Shown here in pieces: positions 25,508 through 33,836 of a stretch of DNA of 36,876 nucleotides. Positions within the stretch are counted from its first letter, which is position 1. The number at the start of each line of letters is the position of its first letter. The DNA is taken from the NCBI GenBank assembly GCA_016791065.1, contig JAEUOD010000044.1:1-36876 (forward strand), in the 5' to 3' direction. Source of the DNA: Dechloromonas sp. Its GTDB lineage: Bacteria > Pseudomonadota > Gammaproteobacteria > Burkholderiales > Rhodocyclaceae. The notes under the pieces were generated by a model. That model saw only the letters and a list, made by a program, of their open reading frames with translations. It was not told the DNA's origin and did not search any database. Both the position numbers and the translations under genes were made by a program.

Positions 25508-26842
25508 GTGATCCGCAAATTCATTTCCCGCGTTTTCAGCGGCAAAAAGCCCCGTGCCGGGCACCATGAGCCGGCCGTTATCCCGGTCTCCACCCACGGC
25601 ATCACCCGCGACCGCATCAGTTCCGGTAGCCGGCGCGTCTGCGAGACACTGCAACAACACGGCCACAAGGCCTATGTCGTCGGTGGCGCCGTGCGCGATC
25701 TGCTGATCGGTGCGGAGCCCAAGGATTTCGACGTCGCCACCGATGCCACGCCCGAAGAGGTCCGCCGCTACTTCCGCCGCGCCCGCATCATCGGCCGCCG
25801 CTTCCAGATCGTACATGTCATGATCGGCCAGGAAACTCTCGAGGTGACGACCTTCCGCGGCCTGCTCGACGAGAAGACGAAGACCGACGAGCACGGTCGC
25901 GTCCTCCACGACAACGTCTTCGGCAGCCATGCCGAGGATGCCGCCCGCCGCGACTTCACGGCCAACGCGCTGTACTACGACCCGGCGAGCGAGGCCGTCA
26001 TCGACTACCACCACGGCGTCGGCGACCTCAAGCAGAAGACCCTGCGCATGATCGGCGAGCCGCGCACCCGCTACCGCGAGGACCCGGTGCGCATGCTGCG
26101 CGCCGTGCGCCTCGCCGCCAAGCTCGGCCTCATCATCGATCCGGCGGCGCGCACGCCGATCCGCGAGATGGCCGGCCTGCTCGAAAACGTCCCACCTGCC
26201 CGCCTGTTCGACGAAATGCTCAAGCTGCTGACCTCGGGACACTCGGTCAAATGCATCACGCAATTGCGCGACGAGGGACTGCACCACGGCCTGCTGCCGA
26301 TGCTCGACGTCATCCTTGAACAGCCGATGGGCGAAAAATTCGTCATGCTGGCGCTGGAAAACACCGACCAGCGGGTCCGTCAGGGCAAGGGCATCTCCCC
26401 CGGCTTCCTCTTCGCCACCCTACTTTGGCACGAAGTACTGGTGCATTGGGAAAAGCTCAAAGCCAAGGGCGAGCCGAAGATTCCGGCGCTTTACCAGGCG
26501 ATGGATACGGTCATCGACGTGCAGGGCGAAAAGCTCGCCATCACCCGTCGCATCGCCGGCGACATCAAGGACATCTGGGCCCTGCAACCGCGCTTCGAGC
26601 AACGCGCCGGCAAGCGCCCCTACAGCCTGCTCGAACAGCCGCGCGTCCGCGCCGGCTACGACTTCCTGCTGCTGCGCGCCGAATCGGGCGAAATCGACGC
26701 CGAAATGGCCGAGTGGTGGACGAACTTCCAGAATGCCGAAGGGCATGAACGGGCCGAGATGCTGCTGCCGGAACAGGCTGGCGAAAAGAAAAAACGTCGT
26801 CGCCGCAAGAAGCCGGCCAACGCAGCACCGACTACCGAATGA
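25508..26842 (+). CDS. pcnB: Poly(A) polymerase I
   Basis: Adds poly(A) tails to RNA and marks it for decay. 444 aa. Class II nucleotidyltransferase head: AYVVGGAVRDLLIGAEPKDF then the catalytic DFDVATDATPEEVRRYF; the PcnB-specific RRARIIGRRFQIVHV separates it from CCA-adding enzymes. Nucleotide-recognition EDPVRMLRAVRLAAKLG follows. The C-terminal tail is basic (KKKRRRRKKPAN), as in E. coli. Start is a GTG at 25508 (MIRKFISRVFSG). The stop overlaps folK by ATGA. Confidence 0.95.
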   Translation: MIRKFISRVFSGKKPRAGHHEPAVIPVSTHGITRDRISSGSRRVCETLQQHGHKAYVVGGAVRDLLIGAEPKDFDVATDATPEEVRRYFRRARIIGRRFQIVHVMIGQETLEVTTFRGLLDEKTKTDEHGRVLHDNVFGSHAEDAARRDFTANALYYDPASEAVIDYHHGVGDLKQKTLRMIGEPRTRYREDPVRMLRAVRLAAKLGLIIDPAARTPIREMAGLLENVPPARLFDEMLKLLTSGHSVKCITQLRDEGLHHGLLPMLDVILEQPMGEKFVMLALENTDQRVRQGKGISPGFLFATLLWHEVLVHWEKLKAKGEPKIPALYQAMDTVIDVQGEKLAITRRIAGDIKDIWALQPRFEQRAGKRPYSLLEQPRVRAGYDFLLLRAESGEIDAEMAEWWTNFQNAEGHERAEMLLPEQAGEKKKRRRRKKPANAAPTTE

Positions 26843-27315
26843 ACACGGCCTTCATCGCGCTCGGCGCCAATCTCGGCGACCCGGCTGCCACCCTCCGAGC
26901 TGCGTTCGGGGCACTGGCCAATCTTCCGGAAAGTCGACTCGTCCATTGTTCGTCGCTGTATCGCACGGCGCCGGTCGGCATTCTCGACCAGCCGGAGTTC
27001 GTCAATGCGGTTGCCCAACTGGCCACCACGCTGCCTCCGGAAACCCTGCTCGACGGTCTGCTCGAGATCGAGCAGCGCTTCGGTCGCGTCCGTGCCGAGA
27101 AGAACGGACCGCGCACGCTGGACCTCGACCTGCTGCTTTACAACGACCAGTTCGTGGACCTGCCTCGCCTGACCTTGCCCCACCCGCGCCTGCACCTGCG
27201 CGCCTTCGTTCTCCAGCCGCTGGCTGAAATCGCACCCGACCTGGTCATTCCAGGACGGGGCAGCATCCAGTCCTGGCTACCCGCCGTCGCCAACCAGGGC
27301 ATCGTCCGGCTGTGA
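26839..27315 (+). CDS. folK: 6-hydroxymethyl-7,8-dihydropterin pyrophosphokinase
   Basis: Transfers pyrophosphate from ATP to the pterin in folate synthesis. 158 aa, full length. Motifs: FIALGANLGDP at the N-terminus, SSLYRTAPVG, FVNAVAQL, and the signature GPRTLDLDLLLYND with PHPRLHLRAFVLQPL. Translationally coupled to pcnB before and to the DUF486 gene after, both by 4-base overlaps. Confidence 0.96.
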   Translation: MNTAFIALGANLGDPAATLRAAFGALANLPESRLVHCSSLYRTAPVGILDQPEFVNAVAQLATTLPPETLLDGLLEIEQRFGRVRAEKNGPRTLDLDLLLYNDQFVDLPRLTLPHPRLHLRAFVLQPLAEIAPDLVIPGRGSIQSWLPAVANQGIVRL

Positions 27316-27674
27316 GCCTACTCGGCTTCAACATCCCCGTGCTCTGGCAGACGGTGCTCTTGCTGACGTTGTCGAACGTCTTCATGACTTTCGCCTGGTA
27401 CTCGCACCTCAAGAACCTCAACGAAAAGCCGTGGTGGATCGCCGCCCTGATTTCCTGGGGGATCGCGCTGTTCGAGTATCTCCTTCAAGTGCCGGCCAAC
27501 CGGATCGGCATTTCCGAGTTTAGTCTGGGCCAGCTCAAGATCCTGCAGGAAGTCATCACCCTGGTCGTTTTCGTGCCTTTCGTCGTCTTCTACATGCACC
27601 AGCCGCTCAAGCTTGACTACTTGTGGGCAGCCCTGTGTATCCTAGGCGCCGTCTATTTCGTTTTCAGGACCTGA
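27312..27674 (+). CDS. DUF486-family small membrane protein (DMT-like)
   Basis: 120 aa with four hydrophobic helices (about 10-28, 40-60, 78-96, 100-118). FAWYSHLKNLNEKPWWIAAL and SLGQLKILQEVITL are typical of DUF486 proteins, which belong to the drug/metabolite transporter clan. Function is unknown. It starts with a GTG that overlaps the folK stop, and its stop is directly followed by the panB ATG, so it is embedded in the folate-pantothenate operon. Transport of a pathway intermediate is only a guess. Confidence 0.85.
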   Translation: MSLLGFNIPVLWQTVLLLTLSNVFMTFAWYSHLKNLNEKPWWIAALISWGIALFEYLLQVPANRIGISEFSLGQLKILQEVITLVVFVPFVVFYMHQPLKLDYLWAALCILGAVYFVFRT

Positions 27675-29322
<1,648 letters not shown>

Positions 29323-29335
29323 CGCGTTGGCGCGT

Positions 29336-29349
29336 GCCATAATTATGGC
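29336..29349. promoter_or_regulatory. Perfect 14-bp palindrome just upstream of the panD promoter
   Basis: GCCATAATTATGGC is fully self-complementary and ends one base before the -35 box of panD. Lacking a loop and a T tract, it looks like an operator for a dimeric regulator rather than a terminator of panC. The binding protein is not known. Confidence 0.5.
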
Positions 29350-29350
29350 G

Positions 29351-29378
29351 TTGACAGAGCCACATTAGTCGTTACAAT
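29351..29378 (+). promoter_or_regulatory. Strong sigma-70 promoter of panD
   Basis: TTGACA (29351-29356), 16 bases, TACAAT (29373-29378). It is the best promoter match in the window. Transcription from near 29385 gives a leader of about 27 bases. Confidence 0.8.
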
Positions 29379-29411
29379 GCGCTTCCCCCAACCTTCTGGA
29401 TGAGTGAAACC

Positions 29412-29795
29412 ATGCAGAGAACCATGCTCAAGTCCAAGCTGCACCGCGTGACCACGACCCACGCCGACCTGCACTACGAGGGCTCCTGCGCCATCGATGA
29501 AGACCTGCTCGACGCAGCCAACATCAAGGAATACGAACAGATCGATATCTGGAACGTGAACAACGGCGAGCGTTTCACCACCTACGCCATCCGTGCCGAA
29601 CGCGGATCGGGCGTCATCTCGGTCAATGGTTCGGCCGCCCGTCGCGCCGCTCCCGGCGACATCCTGATCATCGCTACCTTCGCAATCTACAACGAAGTCG
29701 AACTGGCCAAGTACGAGCCGGAATTGATCTACGTCGATTCGCAAAACCGCATCACCCGCCGCGGTCACAAGATCCCAGTGCAAGCTGCCGCCTGA
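29412..29795 (+). CDS. panD: Aspartate 1-decarboxylase proenzyme
   Basis: Makes beta-alanine from aspartate for pantothenate. 127 aa from the ATG at 29412. With this start the self-cleavage site is Gly24-Ser25 (HYEGSCAID), identical in number to E. coli PanD; Ser25 becomes the pyruvoyl group. An in-frame ATG at 29400 would add four residues. [19 protein letters not shown] and [14 protein letters not shown] are family blocks. It has its own promoter and a strong terminator, so it can be expressed apart from panBC. Confidence 0.97.
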   Translation: MQRTMLKSKLHRVTTTHADLHYEGSCAIDEDLLDAANIKEYEQIDIWNVNNGERFTTYAIRAERGSGVISVNGSAARRAAPGDILIIATFAIYNEVELAKYEPELIYVDSQNRITRRGHKIPVQAAA

Positions 29796-29822
29796 CCGGC
29801 GCAGCCGGCTTTCTGCCCATCG

Positions 29823-29851
29823 AAACCCGCCGCCCGGCGGGTTTTCTTTTT
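29823..29851 (+). terminator. Rho-independent terminator of panD
   Basis: AAACCCGCCG (29823-29832) pairs with CGGCGGGTTT (29835-29844), about nine to ten base pairs with a tight loop, followed by TCTTTTTT. It lies 28 bases after the panD stop. Confidence 0.88.
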
Positions 29852-29895
29852 TGTACAATGTCGCCACAAAAAATATCAAATATCGGAGACATACG

Positions 29896-30405
29896 ATGGG
29901 TGCCGTATTTACCAAAACCCCCAGAGGTCATGAGGAAATTGCCAACAAGGCAGGCGGGCTGACACCGCGACAACGCCGCGTATTGATCATGGTCGACGGC
30001 AAGCGCACGGTCGACGACCTGCGCAGCATGCTTCAGGCCGATGACCTGCAGCACACCTTGGGCTTGCTGGAAGAGGATGGCTACATCCAGATCATGGCGC
30101 TGATCAATGGCGTCACCAAAGCACTCGGTACGCAAACCGCCCTGCCTTCGATCACCGCTTTCGAGGCCCTGCCGGCCGGAGACGATCCGCTGCGCCTGCA
30201 GCAGGCGCGCAATTTCATGATGAACACGCTCAACGTCTTCGTCGGTGCACTCGGCGCGAGTTCCCTGCTTGAGCGCATCGAGAACGCCGACGGCCACGAA
30301 CGCCTGCGTGAACTCTACGACGAGTGGTATCACGCCATCGTGATGTCCCGTGAAGGCAAGCGCGAGGCGGAGGCACTGCGCACCAAGCTGCTCAAGGTCA
30401 TCTGA
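29896..30405 (+). CDS. Conserved-looking hypothetical protein (169 aa)
   Basis: No family recognised with certainty. The ATG at 29896 follows a GGAG at a good distance; the frame is open further into the terminator of panD, which is rejected. Residues about 20-70 read like a winged-helix domain: LTPRQRRVLIMVDGKRTVDD, then DLQHTLGLLEEDGYIQ. The rest is helical and charged, ending in REGKREAEALRTKLLKVI. No signal peptide or membrane segment. TACAAT at 29854-29859 could be a -10 box. Its stop is 24 bases from the stop of the convergent NYN gene. A regulatory or signalling role is a guess. Confidence 0.75.
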   Translation: MGAVFTKTPRGHEEIANKAGGLTPRQRRVLIMVDGKRTVDDLRSMLQADDLQHTLGLLEEDGYIQIMALINGVTKALGTQTALPSITAFEALPAGDDPLRLQQARNFMMNTLNVFVGALGASSLLERIENADGHERLRELYDEWYHAIVMSREGKREAEALRTKLLKVI

Positions 30406-30429
30406 GCCGCCGCACAGCGCCCACCGATC

Positions 30430-31686
30430 TTACTCGGCCGGCTTGACCGCCTCTTTCGGCTTGCGGGTACGCGGCCGACGCGGCTTCGCTTCGACCACAG
30501 GCGCTTCCGGAATCGGCTGCACGGCAGGCTCGGCGACCATGACCTGAACGCTCTCACTCACGGTTTCCTTGCGCGAGCGGCGACCGCCACGGCGACGTGT
30601 CGTTTCTGGCTCCGCGACCAAAGGAACTGCAGGAGCCTCCTCCACCGGCGCCACTTGGGCATCGGGCACTGGACCCTCCGTTGCCGATTCAGGCTCGACG
30701 GCCGGCTCCTTGCGTGTCCGCCGGCCACCGCGACGACGCGACGGCGATTCGCCAGTCGCCTTCTCTTCACGCGGCTCCAGCGCCTCGGCCGCGACGACTG
30801 GCGCTTCCGCGGAATCGGCCGCCAGCGGCTCGGCAACGGGTTCGATCGCCTCTGTCACGGCAGGGCGCGGCTGGACACGGGTCACGTAGGCGCCCGACTT
30901 GTCATCCCGACCAAAACCGATCAAACCACGATTAGCGGCCTCTTCGAGCAGGTTGCCAAAGCTGCGGAAGCCGAAATAGCTTTCGTTGAATCCGGGGTTG
31001 CGCCGCTTGATGACCTCCTTGAGGACGGATGCCCAAATGCGCTCGGTTTCGCCGCGGTCGGCGATGAGGTCGGCAAAGGTGGCGACGGCCAGTTCGATTG
31101 CCTTGTTCTTGCGTTCCTCGTTCTTCTCCCGACGCCGGCTCTCTTCCTCCGGGGTACGCCGACCGTTATCGCGGCTTTCGCGGCGCACACCTCCGCGCAG
31201 TGCTTCGCGGTCGCGCACGAGGTCGTCGTAATAGATGAATTCGTCGCAATTGGAGATCAGCAGGTCGGAGCAGGACTGCTTGACGCCCACGCCGATCACC
31301 TTCTTGGCGTTTTCGCGCAGTTTGGAGACCAGGGGCGAAAAATCGGAATCACCGGAAATGATCACGAAGGTATCGACGTGTGACTTGGTATAGCAGAGGT
31401 CGAGGGCATCCACGACCATGCGGATATCGGCGGAATTTTTGCCGGACTGGCGAACGTGTGGAATCTCGATCAGTTCGAAATTCGCTTCGTGCATGGCCGA
31501 CTTAAAACCCTTGTAGCGCTCCCAGTCGCAATAGGCCTTCTTGACGACGATGCTGCCCTTGGCGAGCAGGCGCTCAAGCACCGGCCGAATATCGAATTTT
31601 TCGTACTGGGCATCGCGCACGCCGAGGGCGATGTTCTCGAAATCACAAAAAAGCGCCATGCTGGCGGTATCGGCATTCGCGGCCAT
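30430..31686 (-). CDS. NYN-domain and LOTUS/OST-HTH protein with arginine-rich tail (putative RNA nuclease)
   Basis: About 418 aa from the ATG at 31686; ATG 31695 and an internal ATG at 31659 are also possible since no ribosome binding site is clear. NYN (PIN-like) domain: Asp15 and Asn18 in LFCDFENIALG, Asp87 (NSADIRMVVDAL), Asp113 and Asp115 in ISGDSDFSPLVSKL, i.e. an intact acidic metal site. Residues about 190-265 form a LOTUS/OST-HTH domain (IWASVLKEVIKRRNPGFNE, FRSFGNLLEEA). The tail of about 140 residues alternates Pro/Glu/Ala-rich spacers with basic clusters (RRRGGRRTRKE, RRRGGRRSRKE, KPRRPRTRKPKE). Known NYN-LOTUS proteins bind or cut RNA; that is inferred here. Confidence 0.88.
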   Translation of the reverse strand: MAANADTASMALFCDFENIALGVRDAQYEKFDIRPVLERLLAKGSIVVKKAYCDWERYKGFKSAMHEANFELIEIPHVRQSGKNSADIRMVVDALDLCYTKSHVDTFVIISGDSDFSPLVSKLRENAKKVIGVGVKQSCSDLLISNCDEFIYYDDLVRDREALRGGVRRESRDNGRRTPEEESRRREKNEERKNKAIELAVATFADLIADRGETERIWASVLKEVIKRRNPGFNESYFGFRSFGNLLEEAANRGLIGFGRDDKSGAYVTRVQPRPAVTEAIEPVAEPLAADSAEAPVVAAEALEPREEKATGESPSRRRGGRRTRKEPAVEPESATEGPVPDAQVAPVEEAPAVPLVAEPETTRRRGGRRSRKETVSESVQVMVAEPAVQPIPEAPVVEAKPRRPRTRKPKEAVKPAE

Positions 31687-31823
31687 GAAATTCATTCGGT
31701 TATTTGGAGGCGCAAGTATACCCGGCCAACGATGCCACCATCGTGCAATCATCCAGCCTTGACCCGAACGCTTGCGATGACCGCCGTGCCTTATCATGGT
31801 AGCTTCACCACGCGCTCGTTCCA

Positions 31824-32930
31824 ATGCACGACTCCACCCTGCTCCCTGCCAGCCTCTACGATCAACTGCGGATGCGCACGCCCGCCATTCCGGTTACGCT
31901 GGCGTTGATCGCGGCTAACGCATTGGTGTTCCTGCTGATGCTCGCGGCCGGCGCCGGTCTCTGGCACTCGGGCAACGGCATTCAACTCGTCTGGGGCGCC
32001 AATTTCGCTCCGGCCACGCAGGATGGCCAGTGGTGGCGGCTGGGCACAGCCCTTTTCCTGCATTTCGGACTCATCCACGTTCTGCTCAATCTCTGGGCGC
32101 TCTGGGATGGTGGCCAACTGGCCGAGCGAATGTTCGGGCATTGGCGATTCGCGGCAATCTACTTTGCCAGCGGCCTTTGCGGCAATCTCCTGTCGCTCGT
32201 GGTACAGGGCAACGAGGCTGTCTCGGGCGGAGCATCGGGCGCCATTTTCGGTATCTACGGCGCCCTGCTCGTCTATCTCTGGCGCGAACGCTCCGGTATG
32301 GACCCCGGCGAATTCCGCTTCCTGTTCCGCGCTGGCAGCGCCTTCACCATCGCGAGTATCGCCTTCGGACTCTTCGTGCCGGGAATCGACAACAGCGCGC
32401 ACATCGGCGGCTTGCTGACCGGCATTCTGGCCGGAACGGCCCTGGGCGAGGCAGCCTGGCCCCGCTGGATAAAAATTGCCGCTAGCGTGAGCCTCGTCCT
32501 TGCCGTCGGCCTGCTTCTGCTCAAGCTCCCCGAACCAGCTTACCGCTGGAGCGAGGAAATCGCGGCGCGTGCAGAAATCAATGCTTTCATGGCCCGCGAG
32601 AACCGGATTCAGGCAAGGCTCAAGGACATCCTCCGCCAGGGAAACAAGGCGGCCTCCTTCGAAGAACTGGCCGAACGCATCGAGTTCGAGATCACCGAAC
32701 CCTACGAACAAAGCTTCGAGCGCCTGTCGCAATTGCCGCTCGATAACGCAGCCCCGTCAGCCGCCCAGATCGAATCCCTGCGCGCCTACAGCGAGCAGCG
32801 ACGGGAAGCCAGCCAAGCCCTGGCCGATGAACTGCGCGCTCGCGGACGTTTCGGCGCGGCGGCAGCGACGAGCCGTGCCCTTCCTCGCTTTGCCAAGCCG
32901 GAATCGGCTAACGAGGCATCGGAAAAGTAA
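31824..32930 (+). CDS. Rhomboid-family intramembrane serine protease
   Basis: 368 aa. Six or seven membrane helices lie in residues 20-215. Catalytic Ser138 in GGASGAIFG and His193 in NSAHIGGLLTG are present, with HFGLIHVLLNLWAL and the Trp-rich loop (DGQWWRLGTALFLH) as further rhomboid landmarks, so it should be active. After the last helix there is a soluble C-terminal tail of about 140 residues, charged and helical (RAEINAFMARENRIQARLKD), of unknown role. Starts 137 bases from the divergent NYN gene. Confidence 0.92.
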   Translation: MHDSTLLPASLYDQLRMRTPAIPVTLALIAANALVFLLMLAAGAGLWHSGNGIQLVWGANFAPATQDGQWWRLGTALFLHFGLIHVLLNLWALWDGGQLAERMFGHWRFAAIYFASGLCGNLLSLVVQGNEAVSGGASGAIFGIYGALLVYLWRERSGMDPGEFRFLFRAGSAFTIASIAFGLFVPGIDNSAHIGGLLTGILAGTALGEAAWPRWIKIAASVSLVLAVGLLLLKLPEPAYRWSEEIAARAEINAFMARENRIQARLKDILRQGNKAASFEELAERIEFEITEPYEQSFERLSQLPLDNAAPSAAQIESLRAYSEQRREASQALADELRARGRFGAAAATSRALPRFAKPESANEASEK

Positions 32931-33073
32931 AGCCCCGGTCCGGGCAATAACGCACTGGCAACGGCCCAAGCTGGGTCGCCGCCATCCCCGCCACGCCGAC
33001 TACGCCCAAGGAGATATTGCCGTGATCACGATCGACTGCCATGATTGCGCGATGATTTTTTCGCAACATTGAC

Positions 33074-33766
33074 ATGCATTCATCCCACCCTATCAACATC
33101 GAAGCGCTGCTTACCCATGTCCCGCTCTTCAACGGCCTGGCACCCGAGGAGATCGCGCGAATCGCACGGTCGACGCGGGAAATTCATGCCGCCAAGGGCG
33201 ATATCCTGTTCCACAAGGGGGACGCCTGCAACGGCTTTCACCTGATCGTCTATGGTCAGGTGAAACTGGCCTTCACCTCGGCCCAGGGCACGGAAAAGGT
33301 GGTCGAAATTCTCAGTCAGGGGCAGAGTTTCGGTGAGGCCCTGATGTTCATGGAGAAGCCCTACATCGTCTTCGCCCAGGCCTTGACCGACTCGCTGCTG
33401 CTCCATGTGTCGAAATCGGCCATCTTCGATGAACTCGAACGCGACCATAATCTTTGCCGCAAGATGCTGGCCGGCATGGCGATGCGCCTGCACCAGCTGA
33501 TGAACGACGTCGAGTCCTACTCGCTGCACTCGGGCAAGCAGCGCATCATCGGCTACCTGCTGCGCGAACTGCCCGAAGAAGAGTTGAACGGTGTCAACGT
33601 CGCCATTACCCTGCCGACCAACAAGGGCGTCATCGCCTCGCGCCTTAACCTGACTCAGGAACACTTCTCGCGCATCCTGCACGAACTGACCGACCTCGGG
33701 CTGATCGTCGTCGAGGGCCGCAAGATTCACATCCCCGACGTCGGCAAGCTACGCCAACTCGAATAG
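33074..33766 (+). CDS. Crp/Fnr-family transcription regulator, DNR-like
   Basis: 230 aa. N-terminal cNMP-fold sensor domain (about 20-120), a dimerisation helix (MRLHQLMNDVESYSL) and a C-terminal winged helix with recognition region NKGVIASRLNLTQEHFSRIL. The FNR-type N-terminal cysteine cluster is absent, so it does not bind an Fe-S cluster in the FNR way. EALMFMEKPYIVFAQAL and RLHQ-x-x-(N/D)-x-(V/I)-E-x-x-SL resemble Pseudomonas DNR, the haem-based NO sensor of denitrification; this assignment is inference. GTGAT-N4-ATCGA at 33022-33035 looks like an imperfect FNR/DNR box. Followed by a strong terminator. Confidence 0.88.
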   Translation: MHSSHPINIEALLTHVPLFNGLAPEEIARIARSTREIHAAKGDILFHKGDACNGFHLIVYGQVKLAFTSAQGTEKVVEILSQGQSFGEALMFMEKPYIVFAQALTDSLLLHVSKSAIFDELERDHNLCRKMLAGMAMRLHQLMNDVESYSLHSGKQRIIGYLLRELPEEELNGVNVAITLPTNKGVIASRLNLTQEHFSRILHELTDLGLIVVEGRKIHIPDVGKLRQLE

Positions 33767-33792
33767 CCCGCCGACCATATTCCGTTAAAGAC

Positions 33793-33819
33793 AAAAGGGG
33801 CGGATAACCGCCCCTTTTT
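33793..33819. terminator. Strong bidirectional terminator between the Crp/Fnr gene and the adhesin
   Basis: AAAAGGGGCGG (33793-33803) pairs perfectly with CCGCCCCTTTT (33808-33818) around loop ATAA; T tracts exist in both directions. It lies 26 bases after the plus-strand stop and 18 bases after the minus-strand adhesin stop, serving both convergent genes. Confidence 0.92.
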
Positions 33820-33836
33820 GCTGGCCGACAACCGGA

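Noticed and set aside
23954..26287. 777-codon open frame on the minus strand
   Set aside because: It runs antisense through mscS and pcnB, both of which have clear domain motifs. Its composition is typical of a GC-rich shadow frame, with no recognisable domain.
32908..33132. 74-codon minus-strand frame covering the gap between the rhomboid and Crp/Fnr genes
   Set aside because: It overlaps both neighbours, has no ribosome binding site and no recognisable motif; the gap is better explained as the regulatory region of the Crp/Fnr gene.
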